Assembly (NCBI RefSeq): GCF_000425865.1
Contig: NZ_AUEG01000002.1
Location: 62,001-126,000 of the forward strand
DNA from: Lacticigenium naphthae DSM 19658
Lineage (GTDB): Bacteria > Bacillota > Bacilli > Lactobacillales > Carnobacteriaceae_A
DNA: 64,000 bases
Direction: 5' to 3'
Shown piece after piece: positions 63,830-64,000 of the stretch; the stretch's first letter is position 1, and the number at the start of each line of letters is the position of its first letter. The notes under the pieces were generated by a model that worked only from the letters and a program-made list of their open reading frames with translations, was not told where the DNA came from and made no database searches. The translations under genes and the position numbers were made by a program.

Positions 63830-64000
63830 CTATTTTATCGGTTTTTTGTTTGGCAAACCTGGTTTCCTCGGATACTTATTCGGTGTTTCTTTTCTTTTTT
63901 CAATCATTACGATATGTCTCTCTCCGGCATCGTGCGGAAGGACAAAAGAAATATCTTCAGTTAATTTACCACCAAGTAAAGTGATCGCTTTATTGGCATC
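63830..64000 (-). CDS. rsmG: RsmG (GidB) 16S rRNA methyltransferase, partial C-terminus
   Basis: The frame enters from the right edge and stops at 63832-63830 (TAG). The visible 56 residues, [17 protein letters not shown] through the [14 protein letters not shown] end, match the conserved C-terminus of RsmG, which methylates G527 of 16S rRNA. It is next to parA, as in many Firmicutes, but the usual intervening noc gene is absent. Confidence 0.9.
   Translation of the reverse strand, partial: DANKAITLLGGKLTEDISFVLPHDAGERHIVMIEKRKETPNKYPRKPGLPNKKPIK

Overview
The window comes from the chromosome of a low-GC Gram-positive bacterium. The AT-rich sequence, AGGAGG-type ribosome binding sites, T-box control of tyrS, PTS and LysM proteins, and a rsmG-parA-parB-DUF951-ychF-DUF1129-guaB gene order all point to Lactobacillales, most probably Carnobacteriaceae. 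This placement is inferred from gene content and is not proven. No rRNA, tRNA, CRISPR array, prophage or intact insertion sequence was seen. The right edge (rsmG, parA, parB) usually lies near the chromosome origin, so oriC is probably just beyond base 64000.

Layout, left to right. 1-3.9 kb: a Tad/Flp pilus operon on the minus strand (flp, prepilin peptidase, TadE, TadG, CpaB, TadZ) that runs off the left edge. 4.1-5.7 kb: tyrS under a T-box. 5.8-10.5 kb: a DUF1002 secreted protein, then a minus-strand group of redox genes, including an aldo/keto reductase-like protein that has lost most of its catalytic tetrad. 10.7-12.9 kb: glpK and a DUF456 membrane protein. 13.0-15.8 kb: a reactive-sulfur operon (two rhodaneses, a CoA-disulfide/persulfide reductase with a fused rhodanese, and DUF302) whose promoter carries a CsoR/CstR-like operator. 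16.3-18.8 kb: a MurE-like ligase and a cis-prenyltransferase paralogue.

19.2-26.2 kb: a sigma54-type sugar-acid system. A LevR-like activator with a GAFTGA loop is followed by a -24/-12 promoter and then aldolase, PTS EIIA, EIIB, EIIC and an enolase-superfamily galactonate-type dehydratase. No sugar-acid kinase is present. A PTS that phosphorylates during uptake, then dehydration and aldol cleavage to pyruvate and glyceraldehyde-3-P, would make a kinase unnecessary. This is the most interesting module in the window.

26.8-42 kb: mixed housekeeping and membrane genes: ABC exporter, PAP2 phosphatase, cation/proton antiporter, guaC, a 56-residue membrane protein, HD hydrolase, YpfJ-type zinc protease, dsdA divergent from a split ThrE-type exporter, a coiled-coil/M23 peptidoglycan hydrolase, an HMCES/YedK-type protein and DUF554. 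42.5-46.6 kb: a FAD/Rieske oxidoreductase followed by an osmoprotectant ABC transporter. 46.7-51.8 kb: sbcC and sbcD, and divergently a deoxynucleoside kinase with an NrdR-like box in its promoter. 51.9-54.9 kb: a polysaccharide deacetylase with five LysM repeats, ogt and a lipoprotein. 55-58.2 kb: a YtrA-type GntR/ABC operon with two palindromic operators. 58.3-64 kb: guaB, DUF1129, ychF, DUF951, parB, parA and the 3' end of rsmG.

Gene starts were moved inward from the longest open frame wherever a ribosome binding site clearly supported a later start codon.
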